From assembly GCA_030688225.1 (NCBI GenBank), contig JAUYIO010000078.1, positions 1-17,761 on the forward strand: 17,761 nucleotides of DNA. The letters are read 5' to 3'. Under the pieces are notes generated by a model. That model was not told the origin of the DNA. It ran no database searches and worked only from the letters and a program-made list of their open reading frames with translations. Made by a program: the position numbers and the translations under genes. This DNA is from Nanobdellota archaeon (GTDB taxonomy: Archaea; Nanobdellota; Nanobdellia; Pacearchaeales; GW2011-AR1). Positions 6,036 to 12,405 of the stretch are shown piece by piece; positions within the stretch are counted from its first letter, which is position 1; each line of letters starts with the position of its first letter.

Positions 6036-7172
6036 ATGGCAAAAACAAACATAATCGACGGATATGAACAATATACTGACAAGTATTTTCTTAGAAGTAA
6101 ACAAATATTAGAAACAGAAAAAGTAAATCCGATTGTAAGATATCAAGTCTTTGCAAGACAAGATATACCTGAATTAACTGGAGTTGATGAGGCGATTAGT
6201 TTTGTTAAAGATATTGCTAGTGATAAAATTAAAATTTATGCTTTAAGAGATGGGCAAGAATATAATGCAAAAGAACCTTTTATGAAATTAGAGGGAAGAG
6301 CCCAGGATTTAATTGATTTGGAAACTGTTTATTTAAGTATAACTTCTGGAAGATTTACTGGAAAATTAGATTTTAATGAAATAAGAAAAAATTCAAGAGC
6401 AATTGTTAATGCTGCTAATGGGAAGCCATGTTATGATTTTTCAGCGAGACATTTTGCTCCGGAGTATATTGGAAAAATTGCAAAAATCTGCCAGGAAGAA
6501 GGTTTTGTAGGATGTTCAACAGACATTGGAGCAGGAGCATGGAATGCAAAAGGAATTGGAACAATTCCACACGCATTAATTTTGATATACACTGCTTATA
6601 TGAAAGAAAATGGAATAAGGGGAAATCCAACTGTTGAAGCTGCAAAAGCATTTGACAGAAACATCGGCGAGAAAGTTCCAAGAATAATTTTAGTTGATAC
6701 TTTCAACAGAGAAATAGATGATACAATTGCAACAGCAAAAACGATTTCAAATCTTGTAGGAGCAAGAATAGATACTTGTGGAGAAAATTATGCACAAGAT
6801 TCAAAAAATATTCAATTACCTGATTTAAATGTTAATCCAAAATATCTGCGAGGCAAAGGAGTTACAATTGCTGGAAATTGGGCACTAAGAAGAGCTTTAG
6901 ATGAAAATGGACTTGGCAATTTAGAGATAACTGTTTCAAGTGGGTTTAATGCAGAGAAAACAGCCGCGTTTGTTGAGGCTGATAAAGTTTATCAGGAACT
7001 TTATGGAAAACCTTTGTTTGATTCTATTGGAACAGGAAGTTTTACAAAACCGATTATGACAACTTCAGACATTGTTGCTTACTTCAGCGAAAAACAAAAT
7101 CAATGGTTGTCTTTATCAAAAAAAGGAAGAGACGAAAAATCAAGTAAAAGATTGGAGGAAATAAAATGGTAG
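6036..7172 (+). CDS. pncB: nicotinate phosphoribosyltransferase
   Basis: This 378-aa enzyme would join nicotinate to PRPP to make nicotinate mononucleotide, the committed step of the Preiss-Handler route. Type II PRTase features are visible: an N-terminal YTDKYFLRS, GRFTGKLDF near 105, a central GTIPHA (175-180) carrying the family's His, DTFNRE (221-226), and a C-terminal phosphate-binding GTGSF (332-336). Its length matches the shorter archaeal and bacterial form. An in-frame ATG at 5976 lies upstream of the TATA boxes, so I take 6036. The last codons overlap the next gene by 7 nt. The closely related nicotinamide phosphoribosyltransferase is a less likely alternative, given the neighbouring nicotinamidase. 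Confidence 0.9.
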   Translation: MAKTNIIDGYEQYTDKYFLRSKQILETEKVNPIVRYQVFARQDIPELTGVDEAISFVKDIASDKIKIYALRDGQEYNAKEPFMKLEGRAQDLIDLETVYLSITSGRFTGKLDFNEIRKNSRAIVNAANGKPCYDFSARHFAPEYIGKIAKICQEEGFVGCSTDIGAGAWNAKGIGTIPHALILIYTAYMKENGIRGNPTVEAAKAFDRNIGEKVPRIILVDTFNREIDDTIATAKTISNLVGARIDTCGENYAQDSKNIQLPDLNVNPKYLRGKGVTIAGNWALRRALDENGLGNLEITVSSGFNAEKTAAFVEADKVYQELYGKPLFDSIGTGSFTKPIMTTSDIVAYFSEKQNQWLSLSKKGRDEKSSKRLEEIKW

Positions 7173-7447
7173 TTAAACCAAGTGATTTAGAAAAATTAAC
7201 AGAAGAAGAACAGAAAATTTTAACTGAGGCAGAAAATGAAATAGATGAAAACTTACAAAGAAACTACAAACCATTACTTAGAGACGATGTCTGTATTAAC
7301 TTGCCAAGAAACATTTATTTTGGAGACAGAGTTTTTAACGAGATAATTAGAATTTATCAAAAGGCAGGATGGAAAATCAAATATGAATCTGATCAGAGAG
7401 ATGGGAATTATATGAGATTTGCGCCTCAGAACAAGGAGTTAAAATGA
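7166..7447 (+). CDS. unrecognised 93-aa protein inside the NAD salvage operon
   Basis: The 93-aa soluble protein has an acidic helical N-terminus (about 5-35: LEKLTEEEQKILTEAENEID) and a compact C-terminal part (about 40-88) with INLPRNIYFGDRVFNEIIRIYQKAGW followed by KIKYESDQRDGNYMRF. The C-terminal pattern (helix, GW-x-I/V strand, then charged turn and strand) suggests a small alpha/beta domain. I see no transmembrane segment, Cys or zinc motif. The start is supported by GGAGG 6-7 nt upstream. It overlaps pncB by 7 nt and the nicotinamidase gene by 4 nt (ATGA), so it is translationally coupled to both and probably works with them. I do not recognise the family. Confidence 0.8.
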   Translation: MVVKPSDLEKLTEEEQKILTEAENEIDENLQRNYKPLLRDDVCINLPRNIYFGDRVFNEIIRIYQKAGWKIKYESDQRDGNYMRFAPQNKELK

Positions 7448-8094
7448 AGTGCAATGAAATATTTTACGACGTGGAAACTCAGAACGATTTTATGAATCTA
7501 GGAGCTCCATTGTACGCGCCAGGAGTGGAAATAATAAAACCAAATTTAGCTTTATTGACTAATTTTGCAAAAGAAAGTAGAAAAATGAAGGTAGGAGGAG
7601 CAGATACTCATTTTGGAACTTCTGAATATGCATTTCGAGAAATTGAACTTCAGATAAATGGTGGTCCATTTCCAATGCATTGCAAAAAAGGAACTTATGG
7701 AGCTGAAAAAATAAAAGAAACTTTATTTGAAACAGTAAGGCACCCTCATTTTCTCGATGAAAAAGTAGATTATGAGATAATTAAAAAAGGGTTAACAATA
7801 GGTGGTTTGATTTTTGAAAAGCAGACTTACAATGTATTTACTAATCCCGCAGTTAAAGGTTTTCTTGATTACGCTGAAGTAAAAAAAGCTGTTGTTTATG
7901 GCGTCCTTACAGATTGGTGTGTAAAAGACGCTGTGTTGGGATTACAGGAAAATGGAGTTCAAACTTATGTTGTAACAGATGCAATTTATGCTTTGAACCT
8001 TCAGCAGGGAGAAGGAGAAAAAGCCCTCGAAGAAATGATTAATGCAGGAGCAAGACTTGTGACAACTAAAGAAGTTCTGGAGGGAAAAATATGA
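7444..8094 (+). CDS. pncA: nicotinamidase / isochorismatase-family cysteine hydrolase
   Basis: The 216-aa enzyme would hydrolyse nicotinamide to nicotinate and ammonia, supplying the preceding phosphoribosyltransferase. The family catalytic triad is present as Asp9 (YDVETQNDF), Lys126 (FEKQTYNVF) and Cys159 (GVLTDWCV). Asp54 and His56 (GADTHFG) match the metal-binding site that holds the substrate pyridine. The N-terminal DVETQNDFMNLGAPLY type is one residue pair longer than the classic DVQNDF motif, seen in a subgroup of cysteine hydrolases. AAGGAG precedes the start. The stop overlaps the nadE start as ATGA. The substrate is inferred from the pathway around it. Confidence 0.85.
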   Translation: MKCNEIFYDVETQNDFMNLGAPLYAPGVEIIKPNLALLTNFAKESRKMKVGGADTHFGTSEYAFREIELQINGGPFPMHCKKGTYGAEKIKETLFETVRHPHFLDEKVDYEIIKKGLTIGGLIFEKQTYNVFTNPAVKGFLDYAEVKKAVVYGVLTDWCVKDAVLGLQENGVQTYVVTDAIYALNLQQGEGEKALEEMINAGARLVTTKEVLEGKI

Positions 8095-8924
8095 AAATCA
8101 AAAGAGCTTATTTTTCAGATGGTGTGAAGAATGCAGCAGATGAATTGGCTGGAGAAGTTATAAATTTTACAAAAGAGACGGGGGCAAAAGGAGGAGTTGT
8201 TGGATTGAGCGGAGGAATTGATTCAACTACTGTGGCTTATTTATGCAAATATGCTTTTGATAGAGATGCTTCTGGATTACAATTATGTGGGGTAATTATG
8301 CCGTCAAGAGCAAACCATGGAAGTGATGAGAAAGATGGTTTGAGAGTTGCAAAAAATCTTGGGATTGAAAGTATAATTGTGTCAATTGAACCAATAGCAA
8401 ATGCAATTATCTCTCAAACTCATGGGATAATAGAAAATTATTTTGATAAGGGGAATCTATATTCAGAATCAAGAGCAATTGTCTTAAGTAGAATTGCTGC
8501 TGCAAAAAATTACAGAGTCATGGGGACAGGAAACAGAGATGAAGATTATGTTTTAGGATATTTCACAAAAAGAGGAGATGGTGCTGTTGATAATAATGTC
8601 TTGGGAGATTTGCCAAAAAGATTAGTTAGGGATTTAGCAAGATATTTGGGAGTTCCAGAAGATTTAGTTAATCGGATTCCAACTGCAGGATTATGGCAAG
8701 GACAAACTGACGAGGGAGAACTTGGATATACTTATGAGCAGGCAGAGATAATTCAAAATGGATTTGATCAGGGTTACACCTCAATACAGATACAGAAGAT
8801 TACTGGATTCAAAAAAGAAATTATTGACGATGTTTCAAAAAGACACAGAATTACAGAGCATAAAAGAAATTCTCCTCCTGTTGGAAAAGTAAATTTGTCT
8901 TATGGAGAATATAATGAGATATGA
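8091..8924 (+). CDS. nadE: NH3-dependent NAD+ synthetase
   Basis: The 277-aa enzyme amidates nicotinate adenine dinucleotide to NAD using ATP and ammonia. The adenine-nucleotide hydrolase P-loop GLSGGIDST (38-46) is intact. Family blocks MGTGNRDEDYVLGYFTKRGDG, GDLPKRLVRDLARYLGVPE and GLWQGQTDEGELGY follow, and the C-terminal RITEHKRNSPP closes the active site. There is no N-terminal glutaminase domain, so free ammonia is the donor; nicotinamidase next door releases ammonia. GGAGG lies 7 nt before the ATG. The gene overlaps the Nudix gene by 11 nt if that gene starts at 8914. Confidence 0.95.
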   Translation: MKIKRAYFSDGVKNAADELAGEVINFTKETGAKGGVVGLSGGIDSTTVAYLCKYAFDRDASGLQLCGVIMPSRANHGSDEKDGLRVAKNLGIESIIVSIEPIANAIISQTHGIIENYFDKGNLYSESRAIVLSRIAAAKNYRVMGTGNRDEDYVLGYFTKRGDGAVDNNVLGDLPKRLVRDLARYLGVPEDLVNRIPTAGLWQGQTDEGELGYTYEQAEIIQNGFDQGYTSIQIQKITGFKKEIIDDVSKRHRITEHKRNSPPVGKVNLSYGEYNEI

Positions 8925-9327
8925 AAATCCCTGTGCAACGGCAGATGTAATAGTTGAGAGAGACAAACAAATTCTTTTAATTAAAAGAAAACATGAACCA
9001 TTTAGAAATATGTGGGCACTTCCAGGAGGGCATCTTGATTGCGGGAAAGAAACCCTTGAAATAACTGCTGTAAGAGAGCTAAAAGAAGAAACAGGAATTT
9101 CAGTTAATGAAGAAGATTTGGAGTTTTTTAGAGTTTATTCGGAACCTGACAGAGATCCCAGAGGACATTATATTACTCACGTTTATGTTGCGAAAGCTTT
9201 TAATGGACAACCTGTTGCAGATGACGATGCAAATGATGCAAGATTTTTCTCAATAAAAAAACTCCCTAAATTGGCTTTTGACCATGAAAAAATATTAAAC
9301 GATTATTTTAAAAATGGAGATTTGTAG
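8914..9327 (+). CDS. Nudix hydrolase (ADP-ribose pyrophosphatase-like)
   Basis: This 137-aa Nudix protein probably hydrolyses ADP-ribose or a related dinucleotide formed when NAD is broken down. The Nudix box is PGGHLDCGKETLEITA followed by VRELKEETGI (about 37-62); the spacing from the first Gly to the Glu is one residue longer than the canonical G-x5-E. An ADPR-type DRDPRGHYIT sequence follows near 85. I choose 8914 over an in-frame ATG at 8902 because GGAG (8904-8907) sits 6 nt upstream. It overlaps nadE. The core resembles the Nudix part of the NrtR-like protein at 11108, so enzyme and sensor may share a ligand. Confidence 0.8.
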   Translation: MRYENPCATADVIVERDKQILLIKRKHEPFRNMWALPGGHLDCGKETLEITAVRELKEETGISVNEEDLEFFRVYSEPDRDPRGHYITHVYVAKAFNGQPVADDDANDARFFSIKKLPKLAFDHEKILNDYFKNGDL

Positions 9328-9336
9328 CCTTTTAAA

Positions 9337-10053
9337 ATGAAAGAACAAGATATTAGACCAAAAAGTAGGATTGCCAGCGCTATTAGCAATTATGCAAAGG
9401 ATTGGAATTTATTTGAAAAAATATGGTTGTTAACTTTTACAGCTGTGAATATATATTTATTTTTTGCTTGGCATGACAGTTGGATTGGCTTAACTGCTTC
9501 TTTAACTGGGATGTTATGTGTAGTTTTAACGGCAAAAGCAAAAATAAGTAGTTTTTATTTTGGTTTAATAAATATTTTAGCATATTCTTATGTAGCTTAT
9601 CAAAGTAAATATTATGGGGATGTAATGTTAAATATACTTTATTTTTTACCAATGACCTTTGTTGGAATTTATTTCTGGAGAAAAAATCTAAAGAACAATA
9701 AAAAAGGAGAAGTAGCAGTTAGAAGTTTGGATTGGAGAAGAAGGTTTATTTGGTTTGGAAGTTCAATTGTTATCTTAACTATCTATGGACTAATCTTAAC
9801 AATAATTAAAGGAACTTTGCCTTTCATTGATTCAGCAACAACAGTCTTCTCAGTTATAGCAACAATTATGTTAAATAAAAGGTTGACAGAGCAATGGTTT
9901 TTTTGGATAATGGTTGATGTGCTCTCAATAATTATGTGGGTTTACATATTTGTTACAACAGGGGGAGATGTAAGTATATTAGTAATGTGGTCTGCATTTT
10001 TAGTTAATGCTGTTTATGGATATTATAATTGGAGGAAATTAGAAAAAAGGTAA
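9337..10053 (+). CDS. pnuC: PnuC-family nicotinamide riboside / nicotinamide transporter
   Basis: The 238-aa integral membrane protein has about seven hydrophobic helices (from about 30 to 230). PnuC-type segments are visible: SSFYFGLINILAYSYVAYQS, YYGDVMLNILYFLPM, and TVFSVIATIMLNKRLTEQW followed by WIMVDVLSI. PnuC is a facilitator for vitamin B3 forms, most often nicotinamide riboside, trapped inside by phosphorylation. The next gene encodes the matching ribosylnicotinamide kinase, so that substrate is likely. There is no Shine-Dalgarno. A TTTAAAAA sequence about 30 nt upstream of the ATG, inside the Nudix gene, could be an internal promoter. The start lies 9 nt after the Nudix stop. Confidence 0.9.
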   Translation: MKEQDIRPKSRIASAISNYAKDWNLFEKIWLLTFTAVNIYLFFAWHDSWIGLTASLTGMLCVVLTAKAKISSFYFGLINILAYSYVAYQSKYYGDVMLNILYFLPMTFVGIYFWRKNLKNNKKGEVAVRSLDWRRRFIWFGSSIVILTIYGLILTIIKGTLPFIDSATTVFSVIATIMLNKRLTEQWFFWIMVDVLSIIMWVYIFVTTGGDVSILVMWSAFLVNAVYGYYNWRKLEKR

Positions 10054-10054
10054 A

Positions 10055-11077
10055 ATGCCAAATAAAAAAACTGTGGGATTTTTTGGAGGAAAGTTTCTGC
10101 CTTTTCATATGGGCCATATTTATTTAGGGGTTGCCGCATCGAATAAAGTAGATGAATTATGTTGTGTTCTTTCCTCGTCTAAAAATAGAGACAGGGAATT
10201 ATGTGAAAGAGATGGAATAAAATATATTCCTGCGGAAAAACGCCTTGCATGGATTGGAGAATCTTTCAATAATATTGAAAATATGAAAATAATCCATATA
10301 GAAGATGAACATTGGGATTATGATTATGATTGGGAGGAAGGTGCAAATTTAATAAAAAGGGCGATTGGAAAACCAATTGATTTTATTTTTAGTTCTGAAA
10401 ATGATTATACAGAGTTATTTAAAAAACATTATCCTGGAGCACAGCATATTGTCGTTGACGAGGGAAGGGAGACTGTTCCTATTTCTGCTACAGAAATGAG
10501 AAAAAATCTTTATGATCATTGGGATAAACTACCAAAATCTGTTCGATCTTATTTTGCAAAAAAAGTTGTAGTTATAGGAACAGAAAGTTGTGGTAAATCA
10601 ACATTAGTTAAGAAACTTGCTAAATTTTATAACACTAATTTTGTTGATGAAGTTGGTAGAGAGTATTGTGATAAATATTCTAATCAGTTGACTGAAGATA
10701 TGTTTAATTTAATTGCAATGGAGCATTTTCTAAGGCAAGATAAAGCCTCCCAAGACAGCAATAAAATATTATTTGTAGATAGTGAAGCAGTTATAACCCA
10801 ATATTATTTAGATATGTACTTTAAAGGAAAAAAATCTGCTCTTGTTAATGAAATAGCAAGATTACAAAATTATGATTTGGCAATTTTTCTTGAGCCAGAT
10901 GTTAAGTGGGTTGATGATGGATTGAGATTTGCAGGAGATGAAAAAAACAGAAGAGAAAATAATGAGAAACTAAAAAAGATGTATGAAGAAAGAGGAATAA
11001 AATTTGTAAGTATTAATGGAAATTATAGTGAAAGATTTGATAAAGCGAGAAAGTTAGTTGATGGATTATTTCAATAA
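10055..11077 (+). CDS. nadR: NadR-type bifunctional NMN adenylyltransferase / ribosylnicotinamide kinase
   Basis: The 340-aa protein has two domains. The N-terminal nucleotidyltransferase domain (1-160) has GGKFLPFHMGH with the HxGH signature (18-21) and ISATEMR (143-149). It would join NMN, and perhaps nicotinate mononucleotide, to ATP. The C-terminal kinase domain (168-340) has Walker A GTESCGKST (175-183), EVGREYCDKY, and FVDSEA near 255; it phosphorylates nicotinamide riboside to NMN. The DNA-binding helix-turn-helix domain of enteric NadR is absent, so it is enzyme only, with regulation probably left to the NrtR-like protein. The gene begins 1 nt after the pnuC stop. It is the only adenylyltransferase seen here, so it may serve both branches. 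Confidence 0.92.
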   Translation: MPNKKTVGFFGGKFLPFHMGHIYLGVAASNKVDELCCVLSSSKNRDRELCERDGIKYIPAEKRLAWIGESFNNIENMKIIHIEDEHWDYDYDWEEGANLIKRAIGKPIDFIFSSENDYTELFKKHYPGAQHIVVDEGRETVPISATEMRKNLYDHWDKLPKSVRSYFAKKVVVIGTESCGKSTLVKKLAKFYNTNFVDEVGREYCDKYSNQLTEDMFNLIAMEHFLRQDKASQDSNKILFVDSEAVITQYYLDMYFKGKKSALVNEIARLQNYDLAIFLEPDVKWVDDGLRFAGDEKNRRENNEKLKKMYEERGIKFVSINGNYSERFDKARKLVDGLFQ

Positions 11078-11078
11078 T

Positions 11079-11086
11079 TTTAAATA
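11079..11086 (+). promoter_or_regulatory. TATA box for the NrtR-like gene
   Basis: TTTAAATA begins exactly 29 nt before the ATG at 11108, so the regulator gene probably has its own leaderless transcript separate from the upstream operon. Confidence 0.6.
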
Positions 11087-11107
11087 CCTTATTGTCTTAA
11101 AAACACT

Positions 11108-11782
11108 ATGAAAAACGAGGATATTCATAATTTCAAAAAACCTTCTGTTACTGCAGACATAGTTATTTTTACAATTAAGGATAATGGTCTGAAAGTTCTT
11201 CTTGTCAAAAGAAAAATAACTCCTTTTAAAGGTAGTTGGGCACTTCCAGGAGGATTTGTGCGGATTGATGAATCCTTGGAGGATGCAGCTAAAAGAGAAT
11301 TAGAAGAGGAGACAGGAGTTAAAGATGTTTATCTTGAACAGTTATTCAGCTTCGGCGATCCAAAGAGGGATCCTCGAGGAAGAGTGATAACCATTACTTA
11401 CATGGCTCTTGTAAATTCCGAGAACATAAAATTAAGAGCAACAACAGATGTTTCAGATGCAAAATGGTTTTCTGCTAAAAAAACTCTTCAGCTTGCTTTT
11501 GATCATAAAAAAATACTTGATTATGCTTTACAGAGATTAAAATGGAAACTTGAATATACCACAGTTGCATTTTCCTTATTGCCTAAAAAATTTACAATGG
11601 GTCAGGTTCAGAAGATTTATGAGACTGTGTTTAACAAAGAATTTGATAAAAGAAATTTTAATAAGAAAATACTCTCGCTTGATATTTTAAAAGAAGAAGG
11701 GATAAATAAAGATGTTTCTCACAGGCCTCCGATGTTATATTCATTAAAGAAAAATCTTGGAGAAATTGTAGAGATTATATAG
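11108..11782 (+). CDS. nrtR: NrtR-type Nudix-related transcriptional regulator of NAD metabolism
   Basis: The 224-aa protein has a Nudix domain (about 10-145) fused to a winged helix (about 150-224). NrtR features are the PGGFVRIDESLEDAAKREL Nudix box (47-65, canonical G-x5-E-x7-REUxEExGU), LAFDHKKILDYALQRLKWKLEY linking the domains, then AFSLLPKKFTMGQVQKIYE and FDKRNFNKKIL as the DNA-binding part. In bacteria NrtR represses NAD salvage genes and is released by ADP-ribose. An intact Nudix box means some hydrolase activity cannot be excluded. The gene is 30 nt from nadR and has its own TATA box. Identity as NrtR is strong from domain layout; its operator is not proven here. Confidence 0.88.
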   Translation: MKNEDIHNFKKPSVTADIVIFTIKDNGLKVLLVKRKITPFKGSWALPGGFVRIDESLEDAAKRELEEETGVKDVYLEQLFSFGDPKRDPRGRVITITYMALVNSENIKLRATTDVSDAKWFSAKKTLQLAFDHKKILDYALQRLKWKLEYTTVAFSLLPKKFTMGQVQKIYETVFNKEFDKRNFNKKILSLDILKEEGINKDVSHRPPMLYSLKKNLGEIVEII

Positions 11783-11792
11783 ATTATTTTTT
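11783..11792 (+). terminator. T-rich terminator after nrtR
   Basis: A short A/T stretch ending in six thymines follows the stop codon directly, as in archaeal terminators. The rest of 11793-11918 is pyrimidine-rich with no gene I can support. Confidence 0.4.
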
Positions 11793-11918
11793 CAAACTAA
11801 ATAATTTCTCAATCCTATTAGTTTCTTTGCCTTTCCTTTCTTTTACTACTCCAAGAACTTTTATAGTATTAGAAATACACTCCCTTACATATATTTAACC
11901 TTTTCTGAGAATTAAAAA

Positions 11919-12209
11919 CTACACTCTTTCAGGCATCATACCTTCTGGTTCATTGATTCTGTAAGCATTGTAAAATCTGTGGAAAGTGTGTGTGCCGTTT
12001 TCAATAGAAAATTGACTTCTTGGAATTTGAGGATACACTTCATATTTCCCAGCTCTGCATTCACTAATTCCTAAATCTCCATGAAGAGTTGTTATTTCTC
12101 TCTCCTGAAAAATTAATTGTCCCTTATAGCTTTGTAGATAGTGGTTTCCTCTGTCTTGAAAATCAATAACTGTAATTACTTCTAAATCTTTTGGAACTTG
12201 ATTTGGCAT
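11919..12209 (-). CDS. hypothetical small soluble protein
   Basis: This 96-aa protein from ATG at 12209 (MPNQVPKDLEVITVIDFQDR...) has no signal or membrane helix. It looks beta-rich (VITVIDFQDRGNHYLQSY, QLIFQEREITTLHG), with a short CRAGKYEVYPQIPRSQF stretch and conserved-looking aromatic residues (FHRFYNAYR) before the C-terminus. A TTG at 12227 would extend it by six residues, but the ATG at 12209 lies exactly 29 nt from a TATA-like CTTAAAAA, so I prefer it. I do not recognise a family. It is on the opposite strand to the NAD cluster and converges with it. Confidence 0.55.
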   Translation of the reverse strand: MPNQVPKDLEVITVIDFQDRGNHYLQSYKGQLIFQEREITTLHGDLGISECRAGKYEVYPQIPRSQFSIENGTHTFHRFYNAYRINEPEGMMPERV

Positions 12210-12230
12210 GTTTTTAGAGGTTTTCAATGC

Positions 12231-12238
12231 TTTTTAAG
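12231..12238 (-). promoter_or_regulatory. TATA-like box for the 96-aa gene
   Basis: CTTAAAAA on the minus strand begins 29 nt before the ATG at 12209, matching the spacing at other leaderless genes here. Confidence 0.4.
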
Positions 12239-12290
12239 AATTGTTATACTTCGCTTAAATAACATTTTTAATCAACATCTAAAAGATAAT

Positions 12291-12298
12291 TTTATAAA
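12291..12298 (+). promoter_or_regulatory. TATA box for tRNA-Asp
   Basis: TTTATAAA begins 31 nt before the first base of the mature tRNA. With the spacing seen at the mRNA promoters here, transcription would start 0-2 nt from the mature 5' end. Confidence 0.55.
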
Positions 12299-12321
12299 TT
12301 CATCTTATGATTATATTTCAT

Positions 12322-12393
12322 GCCTCGATAGTTTAGTGGCTAGAACACTTGCCTGTCGCGCAGGAGGTCCGGGTTCGATTCCCGGTCGGGGCG
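12322..12393 (+). tRNA. tRNA-Asp (anticodon GTC)
   Basis: A full cloverleaf is visible. The acceptor 12322-12328 pairs with 12386-12392 (one G-U). The D-arm is at 12331-12346. The anticodon stem is 12348-12352 with 12360-12364 around the loop CTGTCGC, anticodon GTC at 12355-12357. The variable loop is four nucleotides and the T stem CCGGG/CCCGG has loop TTCGATT. The discriminator base is G73, an identity element for tRNA-Asp. No CCA is encoded and no intron is present. The higher GC of the gene stands out from its AT-rich surroundings. It stands alone, convergent with the 347-aa gene. Confidence 0.97.
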
Positions 12394-12405
12394 TTTAACT
12401 AAAAT

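Noticed and set aside
11793..11918. Minus-strand open frame encoding a basic stretch (IKVLGVVKERKGKETNRIEK-like)
   Set aside because: No start codon exists in frame. A TATA-like GTTAAATA (minus, 11899-11892) lies upstream, but nothing translatable begins 29 nt from it. It may be a gene remnant or chance.
12198..12398. Plus-strand ORF covering the tRNA
   Set aside because: It runs through a complete tRNA-Asp gene and has no promoter or ribosome binding site of its own.
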